NCBI GenBank assembly: GCA_050330195.1
Contig: JBHJOB010000046.1
Coordinates: 1-64,000 of the forward strand
Direction: 5' to 3'
DNA length: 64,000 nt
Source of the DNA: JAHQVI01 sp050330195
GTDB lineage: Bacteria; Pseudomonadota; Alphaproteobacteria; Rhizobiales; Rhodomicrobiaceae
In this document: one piece after another, positions 33,318 through 42,425 of the stretch
How the letters are laid out: every line of letters starts with the position of its first letter
Position numbering within the stretch: position 1 is the first letter of the stretch
Notes under the pieces: model-generated
Database searches by the model: none
What the model was told of the DNA's origin: nothing
What the model saw: only the letters and a program-made list of their open reading frames with translations
Position numbers and translations under genes: made by a program

Positions 33318-35375
33318 ATGTTGAAGCGCGCGCTGCGCTCCAATGCCTTTCTATCGGTGGCCGGAGCGCTCGCCGCGGGTTACATACGGCTTGTTCACCG
33401 CTCCTCGCGCATCATACGCGACCCCGCCGACCTTGAGGCCGGCCTGGAGCCCGAACAGCCCTTCATTGCGGCAGCCTGGCACGGGCAGTTCCTGATCATG
33501 CCGGCCTTTGCGGGCAAGCGTTTCAGCTTCAAATGCATGGTCGCCCGGCATGGTGATGCCGCATTGATCGGACGCGCCCTTGAGCGCCTCGGCGTGGGCG
33601 TCATTCGTGGAGCCGGGGCGGGCAGGCGGCGCAAGGATCGTGGCGGCGCCCACGCGCTGCGGGAGGCGGTCCGGACGCTTGAGGCCGGCGCGAATGTCGT
33701 GATGACGGCGGAAGTGCCGCCCGGTCCGGCGCGCAAGGCAGGGCCCGGCATTGTCGCGCTTGCACGGCTTTCGGGACGCCCGATCGTTCCGCTTGCCATT
33801 GCTTCCAGCCGCTTCCTCACCGTCAACAACTGGAGCCGTTTCACGATCAATCTGCCGTTTTCGAAACTCGCCTTCGTGCGCGGCGAGCCGGTTCGTGTTG
33901 CGCCGGATGCGGATGACGAACAGCTCGAAGCCGCCCGCCGCGCGGTTCAGGAAAGCCTCAACGCCGCGACCCGCCGGGCTTACGAACTGGTCGGGCGAGA
34001 CATCGCGGATGCAACGCCTGCCAGTGCGGGCGGGCGTGTGGCGCCGGGCTTCAGCTTCAAGATTTACCGCGCCTTCAGCCGAGTCATGCATCTGGCCTCC
34101 GGCTTCCTTCTTCGCCGCCGCAGCCAGCAGGGCAAGGAGGTGCCGAGCCGGCTGGGCGAGCGGCGCGGCATCGCCAGCATCGCGCGCCCGGACAAGAAGC
34201 TGATCTGGTTTCACGCTGCGAGTGTCGGCGAAACCAATGTCGTGCTGCCGCTGATCCACGAGCTGCACCGTGAGCGTCCGGATCTGACAATCCTGCTGAC
34301 GACAGTCACGGTGACATCCGCGCGGATTGCGGCTACGCGTCTGCCGGAAGGGGCGATTCATCAGTTCATCCCGCTCGATACGCCCGGCTTCGTCGAACGC
34401 TTTCTCGATCACTGGCGGCCGTCCGCCGCGCTGTTCATCGAGTCCGAAATCTGGCCCAATCTCATCATGGACGCCGACCGGCGGCGCATTCCGCTCGTGC
34501 TGCTCAATGCGCGCATGTCCGACCGCTCCTTCAAGCGATGGCTGAAATTGCGCGGGCTGAGCCTGCCGATCTTTTCGCGGTTTGCCGTGGTGCTCGCCCA
34601 GAGCGACAAGCTGGCCAAGCGGCTCGTCAAGCTTGGCGCGCGCAAGGTGATCCCGGCGGGCAATCTGAAATTCGACTCGCCGCCACCGCCTGTCGATCAT
34701 GCCGCTTTGACGGCGTTGAAATCCGCCATCGGCGGCCGCCGCGTCTTTCTTGCGGCAAGCACCCATCCGGGCGAGGACGAAACTGTCGCCGAAGCTCACA
34801 AGGCGCTGCGGTCGGCCCATCCGGACCTGCTGACGATCATCGTACCCCGCCATCCTGAGCGCGGCGCGGACATTGCCGCCATGCTGACCACGCACGGCCT
34901 CGACGTCGCCCAGCGCAGCGCGGCGCAGGCGATTGCGCCGGATACGGAGATTTACGTCGCCGATACGCTGGGCGAACTGGGCGTGTTCTACAGCCTCGCA
35001 CCATTCGCTTTCATCGGCGGCTCGCTCGTGCCGCATGGCGGGCAGAACCCCATCGAGGCGGTCAAGCTCGGGACCGGCGTCATCACCGGACCGCACTGGC
35101 ACAATTTCCCCGAAGTTTATCAAGCGCTGGCCGAAAGCGGCGGTTGCCGGTTCGTGACCTCGCTGGAAGACCTCATCCAGACCGCGCGTGCGCTCTATGA
35201 CGATCCGGCGAGCCTTGATCTGATGAAGGCGCGGGCGAATGACACGGTCGAGGGGCTGAGCGGCGCGCTCGGGCGCACGCTGGCGGCGCTTGAGCCGATC
35301 CTGCCGCCGCGAGAAAACGCTATTCCCGCAACCGCCGCCGGCACGCCGAATCCCGGGGCGGCCTATGCGTCTTGA
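33318..35375 (+). CDS. waaA: fused DUF374 lysophospholipid acyltransferase-like / Kdo transferase
   Basis: A 685-aa fusion. Residues about 1-230 are a DUF374 (lysophospholipid acyltransferase-like) domain: AAWHGQFLIMPAF, VARHGDAALIGRALERLG and ADVPPGP-type TAEVPPGPARKAGPG. Residues about 255-660 are the Kdo (3-deoxy-D-manno-octulosonate) glycosyltransferase that modifies lipid IVA: FHAASVGETNVVLPLI, FIESEIWPNLI, LLNARMSDRSFKRW and GGSLVPHGGQNPIEAV. In most relatives these are two adjacent genes. The frame is continuous with no internal stop. Start 33318 has GGGGGA eight bases upstream. lpxK overlaps its end by 11 bases. Confidence 0.88.
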   Translation: MLKRALRSNAFLSVAGALAAGYIRLVHRSSRIIRDPADLEAGLEPEQPFIAAAWHGQFLIMPAFAGKRFSFKCMVARHGDAALIGRALERLGVGVIRGAGAGRRRKDRGGAHALREAVRTLEAGANVVMTAEVPPGPARKAGPGIVALARLSGRPIVPLAIASSRFLTVNNWSRFTINLPFSKLAFVRGEPVRVAPDADDEQLEAARRAVQESLNAATRRAYELVGRDIADATPASAGGRVAPGFSFKIYRAFSRVMHLASGFLLRRRSQQGKEVPSRLGERRGIASIARPDKKLIWFHAASVGETNVVLPLIHELHRERPDLTILLTTVTVTSARIAATRLPEGAIHQFIPLDTPGFVERFLDHWRPSAALFIESEIWPNLIMDADRRRIPLVLLNARMSDRSFKRWLKLRGLSLPIFSRFAVVLAQSDKLAKRLVKLGARKVIPAGNLKFDSPPPPVDHAALTALKSAIGGRRVFLAASTHPGEDETVAEAHKALRSAHPDLLTIIVPRHPERGADIAAMLTTHGLDVAQRSAAQAIAPDTEIYVADTLGELGVFYSLAPFAFIGGSLVPHGGQNPIEAVKLGTGVITGPHWHNFPEVYQALAESGGCRFVTSLEDLIQTARALYDDPASLDLMKARANDTVEGLSGALGRTLAALEPILPPRENAIPATAAGTPNPGAAYAS

Positions 35376-36387
35376 GCCGCCGGGCTGGTGGTATGGCGTG
35401 CTCGCCTCGGACCGGCTGAAGGCGGCGCTGCTGGAGCCGGCCGGATTTCTCTACGGTGCGGCAGTGAAGGCGCGGTTTGCGCGGACTACCCCCTATCGTT
35501 CGGCGCTGCCGGTCATCTGTATCGGGAACTTCACGGTCGGCGGAGCGGGCAAGACCCCGCTGGCGCTCGCCGTTGCCGGATTGCTTCGGGAGATGGGGCA
35601 CGCGCCTGCATTCTTGACGCGAGGGTATGGCGGACGACTGGCCGGACCGCACCGGGTCGATGCAGCCCGCGATGAGGCGGCTGACGTGGGCGATGAGGCG
35701 CTGTTGCTGGCCCGCGCCGCATCCACCGTTGTCGCGCGCAGGCGGCCGGATGGCGCCAAGGCAATCGAGGTCCTCGGCGCGGACGTCGTCATCATGGATG
35801 ATGGCTTTCAGAACCCGTCGCTCGCCAAGGATTTCGCCCTGATCGCCGTCGATGCCCGGGCAGGGCTGGGCAACGGCCGCGTATTTCCGGCGGGACCACT
35901 GCGCGCACCGCTTGAGTTTCAAACGGCCCGGGCCAGCGCGGTGGTGATGATCGGCTCGGATACCGATCAGGCGGGATCAATCGGCTCCGCGACGCTGCCC
36001 GTCTTTGCGGCGAGGCTGGAGCCGTCCGGAGACACGGCCTGGCTCCGCGAGCAGCCGATCCTTGCATTCTCCGGCATCGGGCGTCCGGCCAAGTTCTTCG
36101 AGACACTGAAACAGAACGGCGCGACGATTGCCGGCGAGCGGCCTTTTCCCGATCATCATGCTTTTACCGCCGCCGAAGCGGAGGCGCTTCTGGGGCAGGC
36201 TGGGAATTCCGGTGCACTGCTCGTGACCACGGAAAAGGACTGGATACGCATTCCCGCCGATGGGCGCGCGCTGGGTCGGCTGAAGGAAGCCGCGCGTCCG
36301 CTTCCGGTCACGCTCGTGTTCTCCGGCGATGGCGAGGCGCAATTGCGCGCTCAGCTTCAGGCGCTCCTCCCGAAAACGTCCCGGTAG
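35365..36387 (+). CDS. lpxK: tetraacyldisaccharide 4'-kinase
   Basis: Phosphorylates the 4' position of the lipid A disaccharide at the inner membrane. The 340-aa protein has an N-terminal amphipathic region (PPGWWYGV), the P-loop IGNFTVGGAGKTPLAL near residue 54, LTRGYGGRL, GDEALLLA and the Mg-binding IMDDGFQNPSL. The ATG lies inside the end of the Kdo-transferase gene, so translation is coupled and the two lipid A steps are co-expressed. Its 3' end overlaps the convergent P1 peptidase gene by 31 bases. Confidence 0.94.
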   Translation: MRLEPPGWWYGVLASDRLKAALLEPAGFLYGAAVKARFARTTPYRSALPVICIGNFTVGGAGKTPLALAVAGLLREMGHAPAFLTRGYGGRLAGPHRVDAARDEAADVGDEALLLARAASTVVARRRPDGAKAIEVLGADVVIMDDGFQNPSLAKDFALIAVDARAGLGNGRVFPAGPLRAPLEFQTARASAVVMIGSDTDQAGSIGSATLPVFAARLEPSGDTAWLREQPILAFSGIGRPAKFFETLKQNGATIAGERPFPDHHAFTAAEAEALLGQAGNSGALLVTTEKDWIRIPADGRALGRLKEAARPLPVTLVFSGDGEAQLRAQLQALLPKTSR

Positions 36388-37388
36388 GCGGGGACATCGG
36401 CGGCTCCGGGAATGCCCCCGGCCTCGTAGATCCCGCGCGCCACGGCACGGGCCAGCGTGTTCGCGGCCAGCGCGCCGAGCTCGGTCAGATCGAAGGCCGG
36501 ATTGTCGAGCAGCCGTTCACCCGTCGATAGCGTAAAGACGATGTCGCCATCGAATGGCGTGTGAACCGGCACGATGGCGCGCGCAAGCCCCGTCTGCGCC
36601 ATGACGGCGAGGCGCCTCAACTCGCCCTTGGTCAGCGCAGCATTCGTCGCGACGACCGCGAGCGTCGTGTTCTGCATCGGGCCGGTCTTGAGCACGGGCT
36701 CGCTCGCCGCTTCCGGGGCAATGGCAGGGAAGCCAAGCCCGCCGAATTCTCCGGCAAGCTCGAAGGGCGCGGCCCAGAAATGCGGCGTGTCCGCGACCGT
36801 GACCGTGCCGACCGAATTAACGGCCACGAGCGCCCCGATCGCGAGACCGTCATCCCGCACCAGCGAGGCGCTGCCCAGTCCGCCCATCATGCGCTGACCG
36901 CTTTTCGCCCAGGCGACCGTCGCGCCATACCCCGCGCCCGCCGTGCCGAGAGCGAAATCCGGTGATGCCGTGGCGGCCGCCTCGTACGCCATGTCGCGAT
37001 AGGGCGAATGCCGTCCCCAGTCCTTGCTGCCGCCATTGAGCAGGTCGAACAGGATCGCCTGCGGCACGATTGGCACGCGCACCGGCCCTACCGGGAAACC
37101 GACGCCCGCCTCGCGCAGGAAGCTCTGCACGCCGGTTGCGGAATCGAGGCCGAAAGCGGAGCCGCCCGAGAGGGTGATTGCATGGATCTCGTTGGCGATG
37201 CTGGCATCCGCCATCGTCTCGGTTTCGCGCGTTCCCGGCGCGCCGCCCCGGAGGTCCGCCGCCGCGCGTGCCGGAGCCGCGGGCAGGATGACGGTGACGC
37301 CGGACCGGAGCGAGGCATCATGAAACTGGCCGACCCTCAAGCCGGAAATGTCGGTGATCAGATTGCGTAGTCCTGGCTGCCAGCCCAT
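36357..37388 (-). CDS. P1 family (DmpA-like) self-processing peptidase
   Basis: A 343-aa N-terminal-nucleophile hydrolase of the DmpA/P1 family. The frame shows LITDISGLRVGQFHD, the glycine-rich LSGGSAFGLDSATGV, and a likely autocleavage site at QNTTLAVVATNA, where the second residue of the TT pair would become the nucleophile. Members are L- or D-aminopeptidases or beta-peptidyl aminopeptidases. I start at the ATG at 37388 with GGAAGGGG upstream; the longer frame runs back through a terminator and is not real. Cytosolic; substrate unknown. Confidence 0.85.
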   Translation of the reverse strand: MGWQPGLRNLITDISGLRVGQFHDASLRSGVTVILPAAPARAAADLRGGAPGTRETETMADASIANEIHAITLSGGSAFGLDSATGVQSFLREAGVGFPVGPVRVPIVPQAILFDLLNGGSKDWGRHSPYRDMAYEAAATASPDFALGTAGAGYGATVAWAKSGQRMMGGLGSASLVRDDGLAIGALVAVNSVGTVTVADTPHFWAAPFELAGEFGGLGFPAIAPEAASEPVLKTGPMQNTTLAVVATNAALTKGELRRLAVMAQTGLARAIVPVHTPFDGDIVFTLSTGERLLDNPAFDLTELGALAANTLARAVARGIYEAGGIPGAADVPAYRDVFGRSA

Positions 37389-37404
37389 GATTGCCCCTTC
37401 CCGA

Positions 37405-37436
37405 ACAAAAAGAAGCCCGCTGCGGGAGCGGGCTTC
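37405..37436 (-). terminator. rho-independent terminator after the amino-acid-binding protein gene
   Basis: On the minus strand GAAGCCCGCT-CCCG-AGCGGGCTTC-type sequence (stem about 10 bp) is followed directly by TTTTTG. It lies 33 bases after the stop of the substrate-binding protein gene and just before the P1 peptidase start, separating the two units. Confidence 0.8.
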
Positions 37437-37468
37437 CATCTTAACGTGATCCAGTAGAACTCGGCCAA

Positions 37469-38569
37469 TTACATCTGGTCGTAATTGCCGTCGCTCCACT
37501 TGTAGAGAGCGTAAGGCGGCAGGTTCGGATCGCCATTGTCGTCGAAGCTGAACTTGCCGATGACCGTGTCGAACTCACCGTCGTTCAGAGCCTTGATGAC
37601 CGCTTCCGGCTCAAGGCTTCCGGCAGTTTCCACAGCCGCTTTCCATGCCTGGAATGCTGCGTAGGTGTAAAGCACATAGCCTTCCGGCTCGACGCCCGCA
37701 TCGCGGAACTTCTTCACGAGGTCGGCAGCAGCAGGATTCTTGCGCGGGTCGGGCGAGAAAGTCATCAACGTGCCTTCGCCGTCCTTGCCGGTGATCTGCC
37801 AGTATTCCTGTGTGACCAGTGCGTCGCCGCTCATCAGCGGTGCATTCATGCCCTGGGCGCGCATCTGACGAACGATCAGGCCGCCTTCGGAGTGATAGCC
37901 GCCGAGATAGACGAGATCGACTTCAGCCTGCTTCAGCTTGGAGACGACGGCGGTGTAGTCCTTTTCGCCGGCGGTGATCGCTTCATAAAGAACCTCGTCC
38001 TTGCCCGCTGCGTTCATGGCCTTCTTGGTTTCGTCGGCCAGACCCTTGCCGTAAGCGGTCTTGTCGTGAATGATCGCGACCTTGGCGTCCTTGAAGTTGT
38101 CGACGATGTACTGGCCGGCAACGCTGCCCTGCTGGTCGTCACGGCCGCAGACGCGGAAGACGTTCGGGCCGGGGCGCTCGTCGGTGAATTTCGGGTTGGT
38201 CGAGGCCGGCGAGATCATGACAACGCCCTGCTCGGAGTAAACCGAGGAAGCCGGGATCGATGAGCCCGAGCAGAAGTGGCCGGCCATGAACTGGATGCCC
38301 TGACCGGAGAGCTTGTTCGCAACGGCGACAGCCTGTTTCGGATCGCAGGCGTCGTCGCCCACTTCCAGCTTGAGCTGCTTGCCGAGCACGCCGCCCGCCG
38401 CATTGATGTCGGCAACGGCTGCTTCCGCGCCGGCCTTCATCTGCGCGCCGAACGAGGCGTAGTTGCCTGTCATCGGACCTGCGGTTGCGACGGAGATTTC
38501 ATCCTGTGCAAGCGCAGGGCTGGCAAAGCCGAAGCCCAATATTGCCGCGGCCAAGAGATGCTTCTTCAT
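37469..38569 (-). CDS. livJ: branched-chain amino acid ABC transporter, substrate-binding protein
   Basis: A 366-aa periplasmic binding protein (Leu/Ile/Val-binding type). Residues 1-21 are a signal peptide (MKKHLLAAAILGFGFASPALA). The fold shows ISVATAGPMTGNYASFGAQMKAGAE, the DDACDPKQAV loop with GHFCSGSSIPA (two Cys that form the typical disulfide), and SPASTNPKFT. Encoded downstream of its transporter genes, separated by a 206-base gap that holds an inverted repeat, so it probably has its own promoter for higher expression. A strong terminator follows. Confidence 0.93.
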   Translation of the reverse strand: MKKHLLAAAILGFGFASPALAQDEISVATAGPMTGNYASFGAQMKAGAEAAVADINAAGGVLGKQLKLEVGDDACDPKQAVAVANKLSGQGIQFMAGHFCSGSSIPASSVYSEQGVVMISPASTNPKFTDERPGPNVFRVCGRDDQQGSVAGQYIVDNFKDAKVAIIHDKTAYGKGLADETKKAMNAAGKDEVLYEAITAGEKDYTAVVSKLKQAEVDLVYLGGYHSEGGLIVRQMRAQGMNAPLMSGDALVTQEYWQITGKDGEGTLMTFSPDPRKNPAAADLVKKFRDAGVEPEGYVLYTYAAFQAWKAAVETAGSLEPEAVIKALNDGEFDTVIGKFSFDDNGDPNLPPYALYKWSDGNYDQM

Positions 38570-38726
38570 CTATCTTCCCCTTCCTTCATCTTTTCCAAAT
38601 ATTCGACGTCTAAAAAATCGTTCCGCGCAGTCGCCCGGCCATTCGTCAGCAGGACGGCGACAGCATGGCCCTGCTGGAGCAACGCGCGTCCGAAAGGACG
38701 CGGACAGTTGCCCTGACCCCTGTAAG

Positions 38727-38778
38727 TAGATCAACTCGACCTCATTCAAATGTTTCGATTTGAACGCGGGTTGATCTA
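38727..38778. repeat. imperfect inverted repeat after the DUF6867 gene
   Basis: Outer arms TAGATCAAC (38727) and GTTGATCTA (38778) and inner arms TTCAAAT and ATTTGAA pair around a short loop. The right arm overlaps the DUF6867 stop codon. It may be a 3' stabilising or terminating structure for the livHMGF message, upstream of the binding-protein gene. A second small stem (CGCGTCC-TTTC-GGACGCG) lies nearby at about 38686-38703. Confidence 0.55.
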
Positions 38779-39147
38779 GCGTCTTCTCCATGAAAGCGGA
38801 CCTGTCCGTTCATAGAGCCAGCCATATTGCGTGGCCATCTGTTTCGCACGTTGCAGCCGGTAGCCAAGAGCCGCCGCGGCAATCAGGATGGCAGTGTCGA
38901 CCAGATAGTAGTGCAATGACAATAGCGAACCTTGCATATTCCGCCAGCTTTCATAGGTGGCGTCGAGAAAAAGCCCCCAATGCAGAAAGCGGACGGCAAG
39001 CGCCAGCAGCATGATGTAGAAGACGAGGCGGCCAAAGGACTTCCACCCTCGCGCCAGTGCGCGGCCGGTCAGGAACGCCGCCCCGCCGCCAAGGAGCACC
39101 GTCACGATGAAAAACGCGGCGTAGGATTTCTCGACAATCAGCCCCAT
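38776..39147 (-). CDS. DUF6867 family membrane protein
   Basis: A 123-aa protein with three to four hydrophobic segments (residues about 8-30, 38-60 and 78-98) and the characteristic FLHWGLFLDATYESW and LHYYLVDTAIL. The family is found at the end of liv operons in Hyphomicrobiales; it may be an accessory of the permease but no function has been shown. It is 71 bases downstream of livF and co-directional. Confidence 0.75.
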   Translation of the reverse strand: MGLIVEKSYAAFFIVTVLLGGGAAFLTGRALARGWKSFGRLVFYIMLLALAVRFLHWGLFLDATYESWRNMQGSLLSLHYYLVDTAILIAAAALGYRLQRAKQMATQYGWLYERTGPLSWRRR

Positions 39148-39218
39148 AGTCTTGACGCTCGCATTTCCCGTTCAATCCGCATTGTCGAAACCGTCATCCG
39201 CGCCGGACCTGTCATGGC

Positions 39219-39941
39219 TCAGCGCCCGCCTTCGAGATAGGCGGACTTGACTTCTTCGCTGACGAGCAGTTCCCTGCCCGTGCCCGACATGGTGATCCGG
39301 CCGTTCACCATGACGTAGCCCCGATGCGCGAGCTTGAGCGCATGATACGCGTTCTGCTCCACAAGGAAAACAGTCAATCCATGCTGTTCGTTGAGTTCGC
39401 GAATGACCTTGAAAATCTGCTGCACGATCAGCGGCGCCAGCCCGAGCGAGGGTTCGTCCAGCAGCAGGAGGCGCGGCCAGCTCATCAGCGCCCGGCTGAT
39501 GGCCAGCATCTGCTGTTCGCCGCCCGACAGAGTGCCTCCGCGCTGCTCGCGCCGTTTCGAGAGGACGGGAAACAGCTCGAACACCATGTCGAGACGTTCG
39601 CGCGCTTTCTCCTCGGAAACGTGCAGCGCGCCCATCTGCAGATTCTCCATTACCGTCATGCGCGGGAAGATGCGCCGGCCTTCCGGTGAATGGGCGATGG
39701 AGAGCTGCGCGATTTCATGGGTCGGCATCTGGGTGATGTCGGTGCCGTCGAAGACGATCTGGCCGTTGCGCGCCTGAGGGCTGCCGCAGACCGTCATCAT
39801 CAGCGTCGTCTTGCCGGCACCGTTGGCTCCGATCATCGTGACGATCTCGCCCGGCGCCACCTCCAGATTGACGCCGCGCAGCGCCTGAATGTTGCCGTAG
39901 AACGTATCCACGCCGCGTACCGATAGAAGAGGAGCGCTCAT
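39219..39941 (-). CDS. livF: branched-chain amino acid ABC transporter, ATP-binding protein
   Basis: A 240-aa ATPase subunit. Walker A GANGAGKTTLMM near residue 38, signature LSGGEQQMLAISRAL near 138 and Walker B LLLDEPSLGLAP are all present, followed by the switch His in FLVEQNAYHAL. Shorter than LivG, as expected for LivF. The ATG overlaps the livG stop (ATGA), so it is coupled to livG. Confidence 0.94.
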   Translation of the reverse strand: MSAPLLSVRGVDTFYGNIQALRGVNLEVAPGEIVTMIGANGAGKTTLMMTVCGSPQARNGQIVFDGTDITQMPTHEIAQLSIAHSPEGRRIFPRMTVMENLQMGALHVSEEKARERLDMVFELFPVLSKRREQRGGTLSGGEQQMLAISRALMSWPRLLLLDEPSLGLAPLIVQQIFKVIRELNEQHGLTVFLVEQNAYHALKLAHRGYVMVNGRITMSGTGRELLVSEEVKSAYLEGGR

Positions 39942-40798
39942 TTCCCGACCTCCGCTTCGACCATTTCGACTTCTTCCTCGTCCACGCCGAGATAGGCCGC
40001 GATCACCGCTTCGTCATTGCGGATGAATTCGGGCGTGCCGTCAGAGATCTTGCAGCCATAGTCGAGCACGACAATGTGGTCGGAGATGCCCATGACGACG
40101 CCCATATCGTGCTCGATGAGCAGGATGGACGTGCCGTGTTCTTTCTTGATCCATGACAGGATTTCGTTCAACTCGTGCGACTCGCGGGCGTTGAGCCCCG
40201 CGGCGGGTTCGTCGAGACAGAGCAGGACCGGCCGGGTGCACATGCAGCGCGCGATTTCCAGACGGCGCTGATCGCCATAGGGCAGATCGCCCGCCGCGTC
40301 ATCGGCCCGCGCGATCAGTCCGAGTTTTTCCAGCCAGTAGCAGGAGAAGTCGATGGCCTCGGCTTCGGCTTTCTTGAAACGCTCCAGCCCGAGGAGGCCG
40401 GCAATGGAATAGAGCGATGCCCGGCGCAGGTGATTGTGCTGAGCAACCAGCAGGTTCTCCAGCACGGTCATGCCATTGAACAGGCGGATATTCTGGAATG
40501 TCCTCGCGACGTCGGCGCGCTCGGAAATATGATGCTCTTCCATGCGCTCCAGCAGGAACGGCTCCTCATGCTCGGGATGATTGAGCGAGATCATGCCCTC
40601 GGTCGGCTTGTAAAAGCCGGTGAGGCAGTTGAACACGGTTGTCTTGCCGGCGCCATTCGGGCCGATGATCGCGGTGATGTCGCCGCGTTTGGCGCTGAAT
40701 GACAGGTCGTCGACCGCCACGAGCCCGCCGAAGCGCATCGTCAGATGATCCACCTGCAAGATCGGCTTGGCGGCCTGCATCTCACTGTCCTGCGTCAT
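39938..40798 (-). CDS. livG: branched-chain amino acid ABC transporter, ATP-binding protein
   Basis: A 286-aa ATPase subunit with Walker A GPNGAGKTTVFNCLTGF, signature DLPYGDQRRLEIARCM and Walker B LLCLDEPAAGLN followed by RESHELNEIL, the LivG-specific insertion. It has a C-terminal acidic extension of about 15 residues. ATGA overlaps at both ends join it to livM and livF. Confidence 0.94.
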   Translation of the reverse strand: MTQDSEMQAAKPILQVDHLTMRFGGLVAVDDLSFSAKRGDITAIIGPNGAGKTTVFNCLTGFYKPTEGMISLNHPEHEEPFLLERMEEHHISERADVARTFQNIRLFNGMTVLENLLVAQHNHLRRASLYSIAGLLGLERFKKAEAEAIDFSCYWLEKLGLIARADDAAGDLPYGDQRRLEIARCMCTRPVLLCLDEPAAGLNARESHELNEILSWIKKEHGTSILLIEHDMGVVMGISDHIVVLDYGCKISDGTPEFIRNDEAVIAAYLGVDEEEVEMVEAEVGK

Positions 40799-42423
40799 CC
40801 GGCGCCTTCCTTCACCAACGCCCCCGAAATCTGTTTCCGCTCCTTGAGTACGACACTGGGCTCGCGCGAGGAAATCAGGCCGCGCGGCTTCCAGACCATG
40901 ATCGCCACCATCGACGCTCCGAAGATCAGCATTCTGTATTCCGCCAGATCCCGGAAGAACTCCGATGCGCCGATGAGCACCGTCGCCGCGATCACGACGC
41001 CGATCTGGCTGCCAAGTCCGCCGAGCACGACAACGGCGAGGATCAGCGCCGACTCCTGAAACACGAAGGATTCGGGACTGATGAAGCCCTGGCGCGTGGC
41101 GAAGAACGAACCGGCAAAGCCTGCGAACATGGCGCCGATGGAGAAGGCGGTCAGCTTGGTCGTGGTGATGTTGATACCGAGCGAACGGCAGGCGATCTCG
41201 TCTTCGCGCATCGCTTCCCAGGCGCGCCCGATTGGCAGGCGGCGCAGCCTCTGCGTGGCGAAATTGACCATCAGCGCCAGGACGAGGATAACGTAATAGA
41301 GGAATATGATCCTGTATATCGGATCATATGCGATCCCGAAGAAGTCATGGAACTTTGGAGCGTCGTCACCGAAGCGCTCGAAGCTCAGGCCGAAAAAGGT
41401 GATTTTGGGAATGCGCGAAATGCCGTCCGGACCGTTGGTCAGCGAATACCAGTTCAACAGCACGACGCGTATGATCTCGCCGAATGCGAGGGTGACGATG
41501 GCGAGATAGTCACCTCGCAACCGGAGAACGGGAAAGCCGAGGATGATGCCCCAGAGCGCCGCGAACGCACCCGCCAGAGGCAGGCAGACCCAGAAGGACC
41601 AGCCGAATTCGGTCGCGATCAGCGCGTAGGAATAGGCGCCCACGGCATAGAAGGCGACATAGCCGAGGTCGAGAAGCCCGGCGAGGCCGACGACAATGTT
41701 CAGCCCCCAGCCGAGCATGATGTAGGTCAGCACCTGGATCGCGGTGTCGAGCGCGTAGCGTTCCTGCGGACCCGCGACAAGGAAGGGCAGGATGACGGCG
41801 ACGGCGAGAAGTGCGGGCGCGAATTGCTGTCCGAGTTCGCCGAGAATGGTGCGCGGTTCAGCGGCCGTGATTGGCGGCACGGTGCTGCCTGTAACCGACG
41901 CCTGCCAGAAGCGGCGGACGATCCAGACCGCCATCATGGCCGAAACCACGACAAAGACGGCGAGGAAGACGACGGTCGTCAGTTCCAGCACCGCGGTGAT
42001 GTTCTGGCGCCAACTGCCTGCCGGCAATGCCGCTCCGATGCTGGCCCGGGAGTTCTCCATGGCGCCGGGAACGAGGAAATAGATCGCGCCGATGATATAG
42101 GCGAGGCCGATGACGACGGTGAGGGTAATCCGCCAGCCGCCTCCGGCCATTGCCTGAAGCACGCGCCCCTGACCCAGAAAGCCGCGCCAGACGAACAGGT
42201 CGAATACGAAGCGAAGCACGCCGATGCCCGCGGCCAGAGCGATCGCGTGGCCGAACCGGTAATCGAGGACGAGGCCGCCCTGTGCGTTCTCCGTCTTGAT
42301 GCCGACGATCGCGCTGAACAGCAGTAGGGCGATACACGCCGCGATGAAGGCTTCCTTTGCCGCATCGACCACATCCGACGTTTCCGCCTCGCGACCCGCC
42401 GCGACTGTCACTCGTTCCGCCAT
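40795..42423 (-). CDS. livM: branched-chain amino acid ABC transporter, permease (long form)
   Basis: A 542-aa inner-membrane permease. Compared with compact LivM (about 320-420 aa), it has an N-terminal extension of about 220 residues with four extra hydrophobic segments. The C-terminal part (about 230-520) is the conserved permease with GLNIVVGLAGLLDLGYVAFYAVGAY, LAIVTLAFGEIIR and the EAA-type loop GRAWEAMREDEIACRSLGI. The extended form is common in alphaproteobacteria. The stop overlaps the livG start. Confidence 0.92.
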   Translation of the reverse strand: MAERVTVAAGREAETSDVVDAAKEAFIAACIALLLFSAIVGIKTENAQGGLVLDYRFGHAIALAAGIGVLRFVFDLFVWRGFLGQGRVLQAMAGGGWRITLTVVIGLAYIIGAIYFLVPGAMENSRASIGAALPAGSWRQNITAVLELTTVVFLAVFVVVSAMMAVWIVRRFWQASVTGSTVPPITAAEPRTILGELGQQFAPALLAVAVILPFLVAGPQERYALDTAIQVLTYIMLGWGLNIVVGLAGLLDLGYVAFYAVGAYSYALIATEFGWSFWVCLPLAGAFAALWGIILGFPVLRLRGDYLAIVTLAFGEIIRVVLLNWYSLTNGPDGISRIPKITFFGLSFERFGDDAPKFHDFFGIAYDPIYRIIFLYYVILVLALMVNFATQRLRRLPIGRAWEAMREDEIACRSLGINITTTKLTAFSIGAMFAGFAGSFFATRQGFISPESFVFQESALILAVVVLGGLGSQIGVVIAATVLIGASEFFRDLAEYRMLIFGASMVAIMVWKPRGLISSREPSVVLKERKQISGALVKEGAG

Positions 42424-42425
42424 GG

